Below, in pieces: positions 42,762 to 49,980 of a DNA stretch of 64,000 nt. Under the pieces are notes generated by a model that did no database searches, was not told where the DNA came from, and saw nothing but the letters and a program-made list of their open reading frames with translations. The translations under genes and the position numbers were made by a program. The stretch covers positions 3,846 through 67,845 of the forward strand of contig DATIJK010000041.1 in NCBI GenBank assembly GCA_035478715.1. Direction: 5' to 3'. The DNA comes from JAICLK01 sp035478715 (GTDB lineage: Bacteria > Patescibacteriota > Saccharimonadia > Saccharimonadales > UBA4665). Position 1 is the stretch's first letter. Each line of letters starts with the position of its first letter.

Positions 42762-43289
42762 ATGATAGATGACTTAAATAAAACTATCGACGAATATCGG
42801 TCAAAGTGGCAAAGTCTTGTCGAAGGGCGCAAAGATAAATCAAGGTTTGATTCGGCGATTGCCCAGGCGGCCGGCTGGAAAGCGGCGGACTTGGCGGATT
42901 TTGACAAATGTTTTGCGGAACTCCGCGGCAATTGCGAGCAGATGCATGTTGGCTGGTTGAACGACCGCTGGATCGCGATGATGGTACTAAGGGATACAAA
43001 ATTAAACTGGGATATCCAAGTGATCAAACTGATGCAGCGCCGGCCGAACTCCACTGATGCCGTTGGTCTCGATCACATTGATTTTTATGCACCTGACTTT
43101 GGGGATGCTGATATAGAACAGGCAAAAGAATCCGATTTGAAAATAACTGACGAAGCCAACGGGTTTTGTAAATGGACTTCGATCTGGTTTGATGGCACAG
43201 AAGCGAAGATGCGGCGAGAAAGCGTGCTCGATGTTGCTATCGCCGAAATGCAAGACGCCAATAAACGTATTTTGAACCTCAAAGTATGA
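42762..43289 (+). CDS. VOC-like (YecM-type) small protein
   Basis: 175 residues from ATG 42762, nine nt after TATAAC; a TTG upstream would overlap the preceding gene. The C-terminal half, LDHIDFYAPDFGDADIEQAK then GFCKWTSIWFDGTEAKMRRE, recalls the vicinal-oxygen-chelate fold of glyoxalases and YecM, with a His near the strand start and acidic residues later. Metal-site completeness is not clear. Helical N-terminus (IDDLNKTIDEYRSKWQSLVE). It overlaps the RdgB-like gene by four nt, so they are co-translated. Confidence 0.55.
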   Translation: MIDDLNKTIDEYRSKWQSLVEGRKDKSRFDSAIAQAAGWKAADLADFDKCFAELRGNCEQMHVGWLNDRWIAMMVLRDTKLNWDIQVIKLMQRRPNSTDAVGLDHIDFYAPDFGDADIEQAKESDLKITDEANGFCKWTSIWFDGTEAKMRRESVLDVAIAEMQDANKRILNLKV

Positions 43290-43831
43290 AAGATTTCGTA
43301 CTGATCACCGGCAACCAGAATAAAGCCGATTATCTGGCTATGTGGCTTGGCATGCCGGTCAAGCACGAAAAACTTGATCTGGACGAAATCCAATCGCTCG
43401 ATTTGCGGACGATCGCAGAAGATAAGGCACGGCGGGCATTTGATGCGGTCAATAAACCAGTTCTAGTTGAAGATGTCGCACTTAGTTTTACAGCTTTGGG
43501 AAAATTACCGGGACCGTTGCTAAAGTGGTTTTTAGAAGATATCGGAACAGAAGGGCTTTGCAGTCTGGCGGATGGGCTCGAAAACCGGACTGCCCGGGCG
43601 TACATGATGTACGTGCTCTACGACGGGAATACGATGCATACGTTTGAAGGTACTACAAATGGTTACGTCGCGGACACTCCTCGCGGCAGCAGAGGTTTCG
43701 GATTCGACCCTACATTCATACCTGAAGGTTGCGCCAAAACTTACGCCGAAATGACCGATGACGAAGTCAAACCGTACAGTATCCGATATAAGGCCATCGA
43801 AAAACTCAGGGAATTTCTGCAAAATTCGTGA
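43286..43831 (+). CDS. rdgB: RdgB/HAM1-type non-canonical purine NTP pyrophosphatase
   Basis: 181 residues. It removes dITP, dXTP and ITP from the nucleotide pool by releasing pyrophosphate. Family motifs: VLITGNQNKADYLAMWLG (nucleotide loop), VEDVALSFTALGKLPGPLLK (acidic site), RGSRGFGFDPTFIPEGCAKT and YAEMTDDEVKPYSIRYKAIE. It is somewhat short, like archaeal members. Overlap of four nt with the preceding VOC-like gene. The house-cleaning role fits a streamlined cell. Confidence 0.9.
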   Translation: MKDFVLITGNQNKADYLAMWLGMPVKHEKLDLDEIQSLDLRTIAEDKARRAFDAVNKPVLVEDVALSFTALGKLPGPLLKWFLEDIGTEGLCSLADGLENRTARAYMMYVLYDGNTMHTFEGTTNGYVADTPRGSRGFGFDPTFIPEGCAKTYAEMTDDEVKPYSIRYKAIEKLREFLQNS

Positions 43832-43869
43832 CCAATCTGTCACGCATCTGGTATCCTTAAATCCATACT

Positions 43870-44772
43870 ATGACTATAAAAATTGCGAGTTACAACCTGT
43901 GGAAAGGGGCAGAAAATACCTATTTCCGGCTTATTGATTTTATCAAGGAAGAGCAGTTTGATGTACTCTGTTTGCAGGAATTGAACGGTTGGCAATCTGA
44001 CGACTTGGCTAAAGTAAAGGATTTCGCTGACCGTGCGGTATTTGACTCTTACACATTTTGCAACAGCAATAGCGAATACAAATTGGCGGCATTCAGCAAT
44101 TTGCCGGTGACGTTCCATAACGTGTACGTCGAGGGTTTCTGGCACGGTGTCATCGAAATGCACGTAAAAGCCGGAGATTTTGAATTTTCAATCGTGAATC
44201 TGCACCTCGATCCATACAAAGAAGAACCCCGCATGGGTGAGATCCATCGGATGCTTGAGCTAATTGATACCGACAAACCGCGTATCATCACCGGCGACTT
44301 TAACAGCGTCAGCCGCAAAGACAATTATCCGCCCGAATTCCTGTCGGAACTGCAAAAACGTAAGTTCTATAAATTCGGCATGAACGAACTCGATTTTGGT
44401 GTGACCGATTTACTCGAATCGAAGGGTTATATTGATGCGGCAGCTCAGATCGGCAACAAAGACACGACCGTTCCGTCGCCATACGGCGAAAATTATGCCA
44501 AAGACGAGGTCGCCGCAACTGAGGCACCTGCAAGGATCGATTACTTTTTCGTTAGCGAAGAGCTGGTGCCTATGGTCAAAGGATATGAAGTCGTAAAGAA
44601 TCACGATACGGACCGGCTGTCGGATCATTATCCCATCGTATTGACGCTTGAATTTGCGGATTCCGAAGGAAAATCTAGTACTCAAGCAGAAAAATCAGAC
44701 GCAACAGAAATTCCAAAAAAATCTGAACCAATTGAATCAGATGATGGAACAATTGAAATAAAATTACATTGA
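43870..44772 (+). CDS. Endonuclease/exonuclease/phosphatase (EEP) family hydrolase
   Basis: 300 residues. The Mg-dependent EEP fold is complete: IASYNLWKGA (Asn), DVLCLQELNGWQSDD (Glu), FSIVNLHLDPY (His), RIITGDFNSVSRKD (Asp, Asn) and DRLSDHYPIVLTLEF (Asp-His pair). Residues 265-300 are a low-complexity acidic/Ser tail (KSEPIESDDGTIEIKLH). There is no signal peptide, so it is likely cytoplasmic; substrate may be nucleic acid or a phosphoester. TATCCT is 12 nt before the ATG. The corA-linked RNA promoter begins two nt after the stop. Confidence 0.88.
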   Translation: MTIKIASYNLWKGAENTYFRLIDFIKEEQFDVLCLQELNGWQSDDLAKVKDFADRAVFDSYTFCNSNSEYKLAAFSNLPVTFHNVYVEGFWHGVIEMHVKAGDFEFSIVNLHLDPYKEEPRMGEIHRMLELIDTDKPRIITGDFNSVSRKDNYPPEFLSELQKRKFYKFGMNELDFGVTDLLESKGYIDAAAQIGNKDTTVPSPYGENYAKDEVAATEAPARIDYFFVSEELVPMVKGYEVVKNHDTDRLSDHYPIVLTLEFADSEGKSSTQAEKSDATEIPKKSEPIESDDGTIEIKLH

Positions 44773-44773
44773 C

Positions 44774-44802
44774 TTGACAGTTATTAAAAAACCGTTTATG
44801 CT
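44774..44802 (+). promoter_or_regulatory. Consensus promoter of the structured RNA/corA unit
   Basis: TTGACA (44774-44779), exactly 17 nt, TATGCT (44797-44802). The start is expected near 44809, immediately before the structured element. Confidence 0.8.
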
Positions 44803-44808
44803 TTAGAT

Positions 44809-44930
44809 AATTCGTGCGCACGCGGCGCGTGAAACAAACATTTTCCAAAAATTAAATGGGTGGCACTCGCCGCAGGGTGAGCGCGCACGACTACTATCGG
44901 GCGGCAAATATTCCGCCCGATATTATTATC
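44809..44930 (+). ncRNA. Candidate structured RNA upstream of corA (small RNA or riboswitch)
   Basis: One rod-like fold: CGTGCGC (44813-44819) with GCGCACG (44883-44889); GCGGCG (44822-44827) with CGCCGC (44868-44873); GTG/CAC (44829-44831, 44864-44866); CATTT (44839-44843) with AAATG (44854-44858). A purine-rich bulge AGGGTGAGC lies on the 3' side. A terminator-like hairpin follows. I cannot match it to M-box, fluoride, SRP, 6S or tmRNA consensus from memory. It may control corA or be a free RNA. Confidence 0.6.
44895..44930 (+). terminator. Terminator-like hairpin between RNA element and corA
   Basis: TATCGGGCGG (44895-44904) pairs with CCGCCCGATA (44913-44922), loop CAAATATT, then TTATTATC, which is only moderately T-rich. 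corA begins 67 nt downstream, so leaky or conditional termination is possible. Confidence 0.65.
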
Positions 44931-44988
44931 AGCAGTTTTGCCATCGCTATTACTTGCAGAGTACAATGGCACCAACGAGGACCAGAAA

Positions 44989-45918
44989 ATGATAAAAAAC
45001 TATTACAAAAGTCTCCGGACGGATAGTGTCCAGGAATTGCAGCAAGCGAAGCGCGGATCGTGGGTATACGCCGAAGCACCTACAGGCGAAGAATTGGCTG
45101 AACTCAGCGAACAATACGGGTTGGACCTTGGAAATCTGCAAGACGCGATGGATGTCGACGAAATGCCGCGGTTGGATAAAGAAGACGGCCACAGCTATAT
45201 TTTCGTGCGATTCGCTTATAAAGATTCGAATGACGAATTAGATACTGCGCCGCTATTGATCGTATTCGCGGGCGAAATCGTTTTTACGATCGTGCCGGTA
45301 CGATTACCGGTGATTGAAAAATTTTTAAACGGCAAAATAGATTTTGCATCAACGCAGCGCACGAAATTGATTTTGCAGTTGTTGCAAGAGATCGTCGAAC
45401 AATACGACAATTACATTTCACGCACCAGCAAACGCATCAAATATATCCGGTCACGGTTACGCGATCATGGCATCAGTAACAAGGATTTTGCCGATTTTGT
45501 GATGATAGAAGATGAACTGAACGAATTCCTCGGCGCTCTCCAGCCAAATAACTCTACGCTTCGCCGATTACTCATTGGCCGCCACATACCGCTGTTCGAA
45601 GAAGATCAGGATATCGTTGAAGATCTGATGTTGAACAACGAACAATCTATCGAAACATGCAATTCCAACATCAAATCGATCATAAACATCCGCGAAGCAT
45701 ATACTTCGATCAGCACAAACAATCTGAATCAAACCATTAAAATCTTAACGATCGCCACCGTTGTTATCGCACTGCCGAATTTATTTTATGGTATGTATGG
45801 CATGAACGTCCCGCTGCCGCTTCAGCATGAACCTTGGGCATATTGGGTTGTGTTATCAGTAACAGTTTGCGTACCGCTGATCGGGCTATGGTATGCCCAC
45901 AAACGTAAAATCATTTAA
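44989..45918 (+). CDS. corA: CorA-family magnesium/cobalt transporter
   Basis: 309 residues from ATG 44989 with GAGG nine nt upstream; an upstream TTG lies in the terminator region and is unlikely. CorA is a homopentameric channel importing Mg2+ (also Co2+, Ni2+). The long cytoplasmic N-terminal domain ends in the stalk helix; two C-terminal helices (about 245-270, 280-300) carry the selectivity motif YGMNVPLP and a basic end AHKRKII. The structured RNA, with its own promoter, precedes it and may couple expression to a ligand, possibly Mg2+ itself. Confidence 0.94.
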   Translation: MIKNYYKSLRTDSVQELQQAKRGSWVYAEAPTGEELAELSEQYGLDLGNLQDAMDVDEMPRLDKEDGHSYIFVRFAYKDSNDELDTAPLLIVFAGEIVFTIVPVRLPVIEKFLNGKIDFASTQRTKLILQLLQEIVEQYDNYISRTSKRIKYIRSRLRDHGISNKDFADFVMIEDELNEFLGALQPNNSTLRRLLIGRHIPLFEEDQDIVEDLMLNNEQSIETCNSNIKSIINIREAYTSISTNNLNQTIKILTIATVVIALPNLFYGMYGMNVPLPLQHEPWAYWVVLSVTVCVPLIGLWYAHKRKII

Positions 45919-45941
45919 CGCTTTAAAATAAGATAATTTTT

Positions 45942-45950
45942 TGTTAGAAT
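45942..45950 (+). promoter_or_regulatory. Extended -10 of tRNA-Ala(GGC)
   Basis: TGT followed by TAGAAT (45945-45950), 15 nt before the tRNA gene. Confidence 0.55.
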
Positions 45951-45965
45951 TACCCGAGTTCACAT

Positions 45966-46042
45966 GGGGCATTAGCTCAGTTGGCTAGAGCGCTTCAATG
46001 GCATTGAAGAGGCCATCGGTTCAAGTCCGATATGCTCCACCA
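45966..46042 (+). tRNA. tRNA-Ala (anticodon GGC)
   Basis: The acceptor GGGGCAT pairs with ATGCTCC, including the G3-U70 wobble that identifies alanine tRNA. Anticodon stem CTTCA/TGAAG with loop ATGGCAT gives GGC. Discriminator A and CCA are encoded. Confidence 0.97.
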
Positions 46043-46060
46043 TTTGAAATATCCGATGCG

Positions 46061-46097
46061 AAAAGTTCGAGGATTTGCTTACTCGGACTTTTTCTTT
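46061..46097 (+). terminator. Intrinsic terminator after tRNA-Ala(GGC)
   Basis: AAAGTTCGAG (46062-46071) pairs with CTCGGACTTT (46082-46091), one G-T pair, followed by TTCTTTATT. The remaining bases up to 46192 show no gene. Confidence 0.75.
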
Positions 46098-46192
46098 ATT
46101 ACAAACCAGCATTTTCTATTAGAGTACTGCAATGCGGTGTGGAACCATTCTCATTAATAAGTTGTCGAATAATTTACCTGCGAAGCGAGGTA

Positions 46193-46921
46193 TTAAAGTG
46201 CCACGGGACGGTTTTTCTGGTAGAAGGTACAGCCGGTTCCAGAGCCCGAAAAATAAAGGAAAAATATCGAGGTGCGGGTATTTGGTACACACATCCACCT
46301 GCCTTGAACCCCAACACCGCCATTCGGGTTATCAGACCAGAAAACATTTACCAGCTGAAACCGACCAGTACTGGACAGCGGTGATCCTATGGCTATAAAT
46401 TGTGTTCCAGTCGCTCCGTGTTGGCCGCCGTTATCGGGACACCAAGTCAAATCGGCCGCCGAGTTAGCGTCCTGGTCACCCACACAGAGCGGATTGGCAA
46501 CACCCGCCTGTTCGATTTTTAAAATCCACCTGCTATAGTTACCGTGGTTTAATCTATAAGTTGTAAATGGACACATTTTTCCCCCATTTTCGCCATTTCT
46601 TCCATCGGTAACATGTCCATGATTACAATGATCCGTCATAAACGCATACTTAAAGTTGTTATTAATGTCATCCGCTTTGTAGCCGATAATAGGTGTGGTA
46701 CCTGGTTGAAAACCACCACCTTTGCGATTTAGGCATATCGATGTTGATTCCACCGTACATATTTGATTAACAGGTTCGGCTGCCGTGTTGTATGTGTGTT
46801 GTATTTTCGGAACGATCAAAGCAATCAGGGCAACGCCGGTTGCTACTGCCAAAATCAGATAATGCTGTTTAGCAAATGCAATCCGAGATCTGGATTTTCG
46901 CTTTGTACGGCTAGCTTTCAT
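46193..46921 (-). CDS. Exported cysteine-containing protein of unknown function
   Basis: 242 residues. A basic N-terminus (RTKRKSRSRIAFAKQH) and a membrane helix (about 21-39) ending near YNTAAEPV export it. The outer part has eight or so cysteines (QICTVESTSICLNRKGGG, DHCNHGH, KMCPFTTY, PLCVGD, TWCPDNGG, RWMCVPN, TGCTFY) and many Asn/Gly, and loosely resembles a ricin-type beta-trefoil lectin (CL.NRKGGG and WILKIEQ repeats). That resemblance is weak. TATAAT lies 13 nt before the ATG on the minus strand with GAAGG between. Confidence 0.7.
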   Translation of the reverse strand: MKASRTKRKSRSRIAFAKQHYLILAVATGVALIALIVPKIQHTYNTAAEPVNQICTVESTSICLNRKGGGFQPGTTPIIGYKADDINNNFKYAFMTDHCNHGHVTDGRNGENGGKMCPFTTYRLNHGNYSRWILKIEQAGVANPLCVGDQDANSAADLTWCPDNGGQHGATGTQFIAIGSPLSSTGRFQLVNVFWSDNPNGGVGVQGRWMCVPNTRTSIFFLYFSGSGTGCTFYQKNRPVAL

Positions 46922-46986
46922 GCCTTCAGCTTACATTATACTTATGCTTAATGTAAAAAGTTTATAGAAATTGTAATCTTGAAAAG

Positions 46987-47015
46987 TTGTCATTTTAGTA
47001 AATATATATTATAAT
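46987..47015 (+). promoter_or_regulatory. Promoter of leaderless gene at 47022
   Basis: TTGTCA (46987-46992), 17 nt, TATAAT (47010-47015), six nt to ATG 47022. Confidence 0.7.
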
Positions 47016-47021
47016 AAACTT

Positions 47022-47594
47022 ATGAGTAGCCGTATCATTCCTGGCACGGTGGAGATTGCGGATAGGTTCACCGACAAACCTTTCGAAGCCCTAATTATCA
47101 ATCAAGAAACAACCGAACCAAACCCGGTACGCCTCTTTGCCGCGATTCAACTTGCCGAATCTACACATCATCAAATCGATAGGGGCAGACGGCTGGTACT
47201 TTCTGGGCTTCCTGCGGCTATTATGGCCTACCCCGGTGAGGTTGCCGGCATCTTTCCTGTCCAAATTACAGCCGAAATGGCCAGACAAAATTTAGTTGAT
47301 GCAATGAGCCGCGGTGCAGTTGCGATATCCCATGCCGTTATCGTCGAACTAATGGGCATACCAGAATCGGATGAAACCAACTTCACCTGGACAACAATTG
47401 GCGAAAGCCGGGTCAAGATCACCGGGCAGGATCTTCAAGACTACGTCGTAGACAAAGCTAGAGAAGTCATTATTTTCGACAACGGTGAGATCGGGAAAAT
47501 TACGATCCCCAACAGACACGCCGACGAAAATTCAATAGAAGCCCTCCTACCGTATAACGGCCAATTCGAAGTAGTTGCAACAATTAGATTTTAA
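47022..47594 (+). CDS. Hypothetical protein
   Basis: 190 residues. No signal peptide or membrane helix. Alternating strands and helices (FEALIINQETTEPNPVRLFA, RLVLSGLPAAIMAYPGEVAG, VAISHAVIVELMGIPESDET, EVIIFDNGEIGKITIPNR) suggest an alpha/beta cytoplasmic protein. I recognise no family. The ATG is six nt after a consensus -10, so translation should not depend on a Shine-Dalgarno. It stands alone between an exported protein and another unknown gene of the same promoter type. Confidence 0.7.
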   Translation: MSSRIIPGTVEIADRFTDKPFEALIINQETTEPNPVRLFAAIQLAESTHHQIDRGRRLVLSGLPAAIMAYPGEVAGIFPVQITAEMARQNLVDAMSRGAVAISHAVIVELMGIPESDETNFTWTTIGESRVKITGQDLQDYVVDKAREVIIFDNGEIGKITIPNRHADENSIEALLPYNGQFEVVATIRF

Positions 47595-47691
47595 AACCAC
47601 TAATAGCTATCCGTTGAGAAATGTCCGGCGGGGACGAGAGTGGAGCGGAAGTAACTATGTTATTTTAGATTAATCAACACATACGTATGTT

Positions 47692-47721
47692 ATGACAAAG
47701 TATCATATAATATTGTATAAT
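47692..47721 (+). promoter_or_regulatory. Promoter of leaderless gene at 47729
   Basis: ATGACA (47692-47697), 18 nt, TATAAT (47716-47721), seven nt to ATG 47729. Confidence 0.6.
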
Positions 47722-47728
47722 ATATTTT

Positions 47729-48277
47729 ATGAAATCTCTGTCTGAAGCTTCTGAGGCTTTAAGGTATAACCCTTTAGATCGTATTGTTGATGAGGAAAGA
47801 AATGCTGCGGTCACGCTTCTTACCGACTTCGTATTACAGACGCTCAATTACGATCCAAGACTCACGCCGCCAATGCCTGTTAAGGGCACTCACGATTTTA
47901 TTAGATCGCTGCATGTTGTACGAAAAAGGGCACTTGTAACGGACTTTCATGCTGGAAGTCTAAGTTTTGAATTGGCAGCATCCGGAGAGCAATGCCCGGA
48001 CACGCAATTGGTGTTTCGTATTGATGATGAACCTGAAAAAGCCAGGAACTACAGAGCCAATTTTGGAGTATATCAGCGACCCGGGGATGGTCAGAGGATT
48101 GTAGGACAAGCATTTAACAGGAACGGAATGCCCGATATAATCGGCATGGATGACCTCCAAGTCATAACGATGGAAATAGATGAGTTGGTGGCAGCTGCTC
48201 GAGCCGGGGTAAATGATTTACGAATAATGTCCGCTGCAGAGTGTCTAGAGTTTTTTGAGGCTGAAGCCGATCTGTAG
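47729..48277 (+). CDS. Hypothetical protein
   Basis: 182 residues, no export signal. It begins with a helical polar part (SLSEASEALRYNPLDRIVDE) and continues with strand-rich sequence (LVTDFHAGSLSFELAASGEQ, TQLVFRIDDEPEKARNYRAN) and a helical acidic end (SAAECLEFFEAEADL). No family is recognised. Predicted leaderless. Genes at 26012, 47022 and 47729 are similar in being single, cytoplasmic, leaderless unknowns, but I see no sequence similarity among them. Confidence 0.68.
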   Translation: MKSLSEASEALRYNPLDRIVDEERNAAVTLLTDFVLQTLNYDPRLTPPMPVKGTHDFIRSLHVVRKRALVTDFHAGSLSFELAASGEQCPDTQLVFRIDDEPEKARNYRANFGVYQRPGDGQRIVGQAFNRNGMPDIIGMDDLQVITMEIDELVAAARAGVNDLRIMSAAECLEFFEAEADL

Positions 48278-48361
48278 TCAACTTACTTATTTTAGACACT
48301 TTAGTGCAAAGTTCTAAAAACGTTAATTATGCTCCACCATTACGCTTATGATTATTTTTGA

Positions 48362-48378
48362 TATAATTTTGAGCAGTG
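48362..48378 (+). promoter_or_regulatory. -10 and leaderless GTG start of small membrane protein
   Basis: TATAAT (48362-48367), eight nt, GTG (48376-48378). No Shine-Dalgarno and no good -35. Confidence 0.5.
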
Positions 48379-48678
48379 AACAATTCGGGTATTAAACGAC
48401 ACTTGACGCTCATCGGCAGTATTGTAGCATTCGTAGTCACAACCTATTTTTCAGCCTTGCCGTCATCAAATATAAGAACTGATTTATTCATCATTGAAAT
48501 CGGTTATTTTTTTGCAGGATTGCTTTTGGCCAATTATATTTCAGGCTTTATGAAATCACATAATCCAAAGTCTAGTTCAATGAATTTCTGGCTCATGACC
48601 GGCATAACGGTGGGTGCTTTCATACTGTTTAACGTCGTTGCGTTTATTTACGCATTGTTTACGCAACCCTTCTTTTAA
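48376..48678 (+). CDS. Small three-helix membrane protein
   Basis: 100 residues from GTG 48376. Hydrophobic helices at about 9-27, 36-56 and 73-96 (HLTLIGSIVAFVVTTYFSAL; FIIEIGYFFAGLLLANYISG; MTGITVGAFILFNVVAFIYA). Short polar loops, no motif. Function unknown. A weak hairpin ACCCC/GGGGT near 48697-48712 lies between its stop and the end of the GH16 gene on the other strand and may terminate both. Confidence 0.65.
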   Translation: MNNSGIKRHLTLIGSIVAFVVTTYFSALPSSNIRTDLFIIEIGYFFAGLLLANYISGFMKSHNPKSSSMNFWLMTGITVGAFILFNVVAFIYALFTQPFF

Positions 48679-48737
48679 TAGCATCACTTTTTATGCTCAC
48701 CCCAATAGGGGTTATCTATTATATATTTTGAACGATT

Positions 48738-49970
48738 TCAACGGTTGCGGTTTGGTATCAGATATATAAAGAGATACAGAAGTATTAGCCCTGCCAAGAC
48801 TAATGCTCCGACTCCGATGACTAGCGACCGTTTGTGGGCTGTATTTTTACCTGATACCGAGGTTGTGGCTGTATCAGTAGTTGATGCGCTGCCTGTAGAA
48901 TCCGTGTCCATTGTATTTGAATCTTGATTGCCCGATGAATTCGTCGGCACATCATTTGTAGTCCCGGAAGTCGTACCTGTGCTGCTTGCTGGCGAATTAC
49001 TCGGATGTACGTTTGAAGGCGGGTGGCCCGGTGACGGTGCTGGTGTCGGTTTAGGTGTCGGGGCAGGGCTTGGAGTGGGATGTGGCGTTGGAGAGGGGGA
49101 CGGGGTTGGCGATGGCGATGGCGATGGCGGCGGTGCCGGAGGCGGCGGAGGCGTAGGGTTAACAGCGCTCTTTTTCCAGACCCGGACATAGTCAGTCTTC
49201 AACTGGTACGACGTTCCGGTTTTGCAGCCGCCGGAACAATCGAGAGAAAATATTAGGTATTGCGGCGCCCCGCCATCGTTGGACGTATAAGACCGGACGA
49301 GTTTGCCGTCCCAATAAATGTAATCTTTACCTTTCTCGCGGTCCATCGCATACGTATGCCACCCGTTAGACCAAGTGCCGGCAATCGTACCTGAGTTGCT
49401 CGCGCCACTTGGCGAATGGTAGTTTGTAGTGGCGGTCCCTAAGCCTTCGAATATATCGCTTTCGCCATCTGTAGGCCAACTTTGTCCATCTGTCCAAAAT
49501 GCCGGCCAGTTGTATATGGTAGATCCGCTCCCCGGGACATACATGCGTGTTTCAACAGCGTAACCGGTACCGAAAGTGAAACCGCCGCCATTGGTTTGAG
49601 AAGGGTCTGTATCAATCGTCGCGCCGGAAGATGATGATGCGAGTGTTAGTACCGCGTAACCGCCCGATACCGAGACATTCTTAGCCTGCATGTAGACACC
49701 ATTATCATTATTTACCTTTCCGCCATTGAACCAGCTCGGGCTCCAGTAATTAGTGTTCAAACTTGTACCGTTAAACTCATCATCAAAGACCAAGCTCCAG
49801 TTGCCGGAAATTCCGGCAGGAACGACGGCCGCAAAACTATTGAAAATCATGAGGACGCCGAATATACCGACAGCAGTGGCAGTTGCAATCATTGCTGAAT
49901 AACGTTTGCTATTCCTATTCCAGTTCGTTAATTTTTGGTTTTTCTTTGTGCTAATTTTGCGTTTTTTCAT
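48738..49970 (-). CDS. GH16 endo-beta-1,3(4)-glucanase with membrane anchors at both ends
   Basis: 410 residues from ATG 49970. N-terminal helix about 27-47 (IATATAVGIFGVLMIFNSFA), then the GH16 jelly roll (about 50-265) with the catalytic signature TDGESDIFEGLG (nucleophile Glu 170, Asp 172, acid/base Glu 175). A Pro/Ser/Thr linker (PSPSPTPSPSPTPHPTPSP) and Ser/Thr/Asp-rich stretch follow, ending in a second helix and a short basic tail (YLIPNRNR). It should be displayed outside and cut laminarin- or lichenan-type glucans. It follows the GH12 gene by ten nt, so they form an operon. Confidence 0.9.
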   Translation of the reverse strand: MKKRKISTKKNQKLTNWNRNSKRYSAMIATATAVGIFGVLMIFNSFAAVVPAGISGNWSLVFDDEFNGTSLNTNYWSPSWFNGGKVNNDNGVYMQAKNVSVSGGYAVLTLASSSSGATIDTDPSQTNGGGFTFGTGYAVETRMYVPGSGSTIYNWPAFWTDGQSWPTDGESDIFEGLGTATTNYHSPSGASNSGTIAGTWSNGWHTYAMDREKGKDYIYWDGKLVRSYTSNDGGAPQYLIFSLDCSGGCKTGTSYQLKTDYVRVWKKSAVNPTPPPPPAPPPSPSPSPTPSPSPTPHPTPSPAPTPKPTPAPSPGHPPSNVHPSNSPASSTGTTSGTTNDVPTNSSGNQDSNTMDTDSTGSASTTDTATTSVSGKNTAHKRSLVIGVGALVLAGLILLYLFIYLIPNRNR

Positions 49971-49980
49971 AATCAACTAA

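Noticed and set aside
44809..44930. Known M-box (ykoK) Mg2+ riboswitch
   Set aside because: The conserved GUUAGGUGAGGCUCC-type words of the M-box are missing and the element is shorter; kept as an unassigned structured RNA.
47600..47645. Possible small RNA around GTCCGGCGGGGAC
   Set aside because: Only a four-bp hairpin is visible with no promoter or terminator; insufficient support.
48928..49191. Plus-strand frame rich in Gly/Val opposite the Pro/Ser linker of GH16
   Set aside because: It is a shadow of the low-complexity linker; there is no RBS or promoter.
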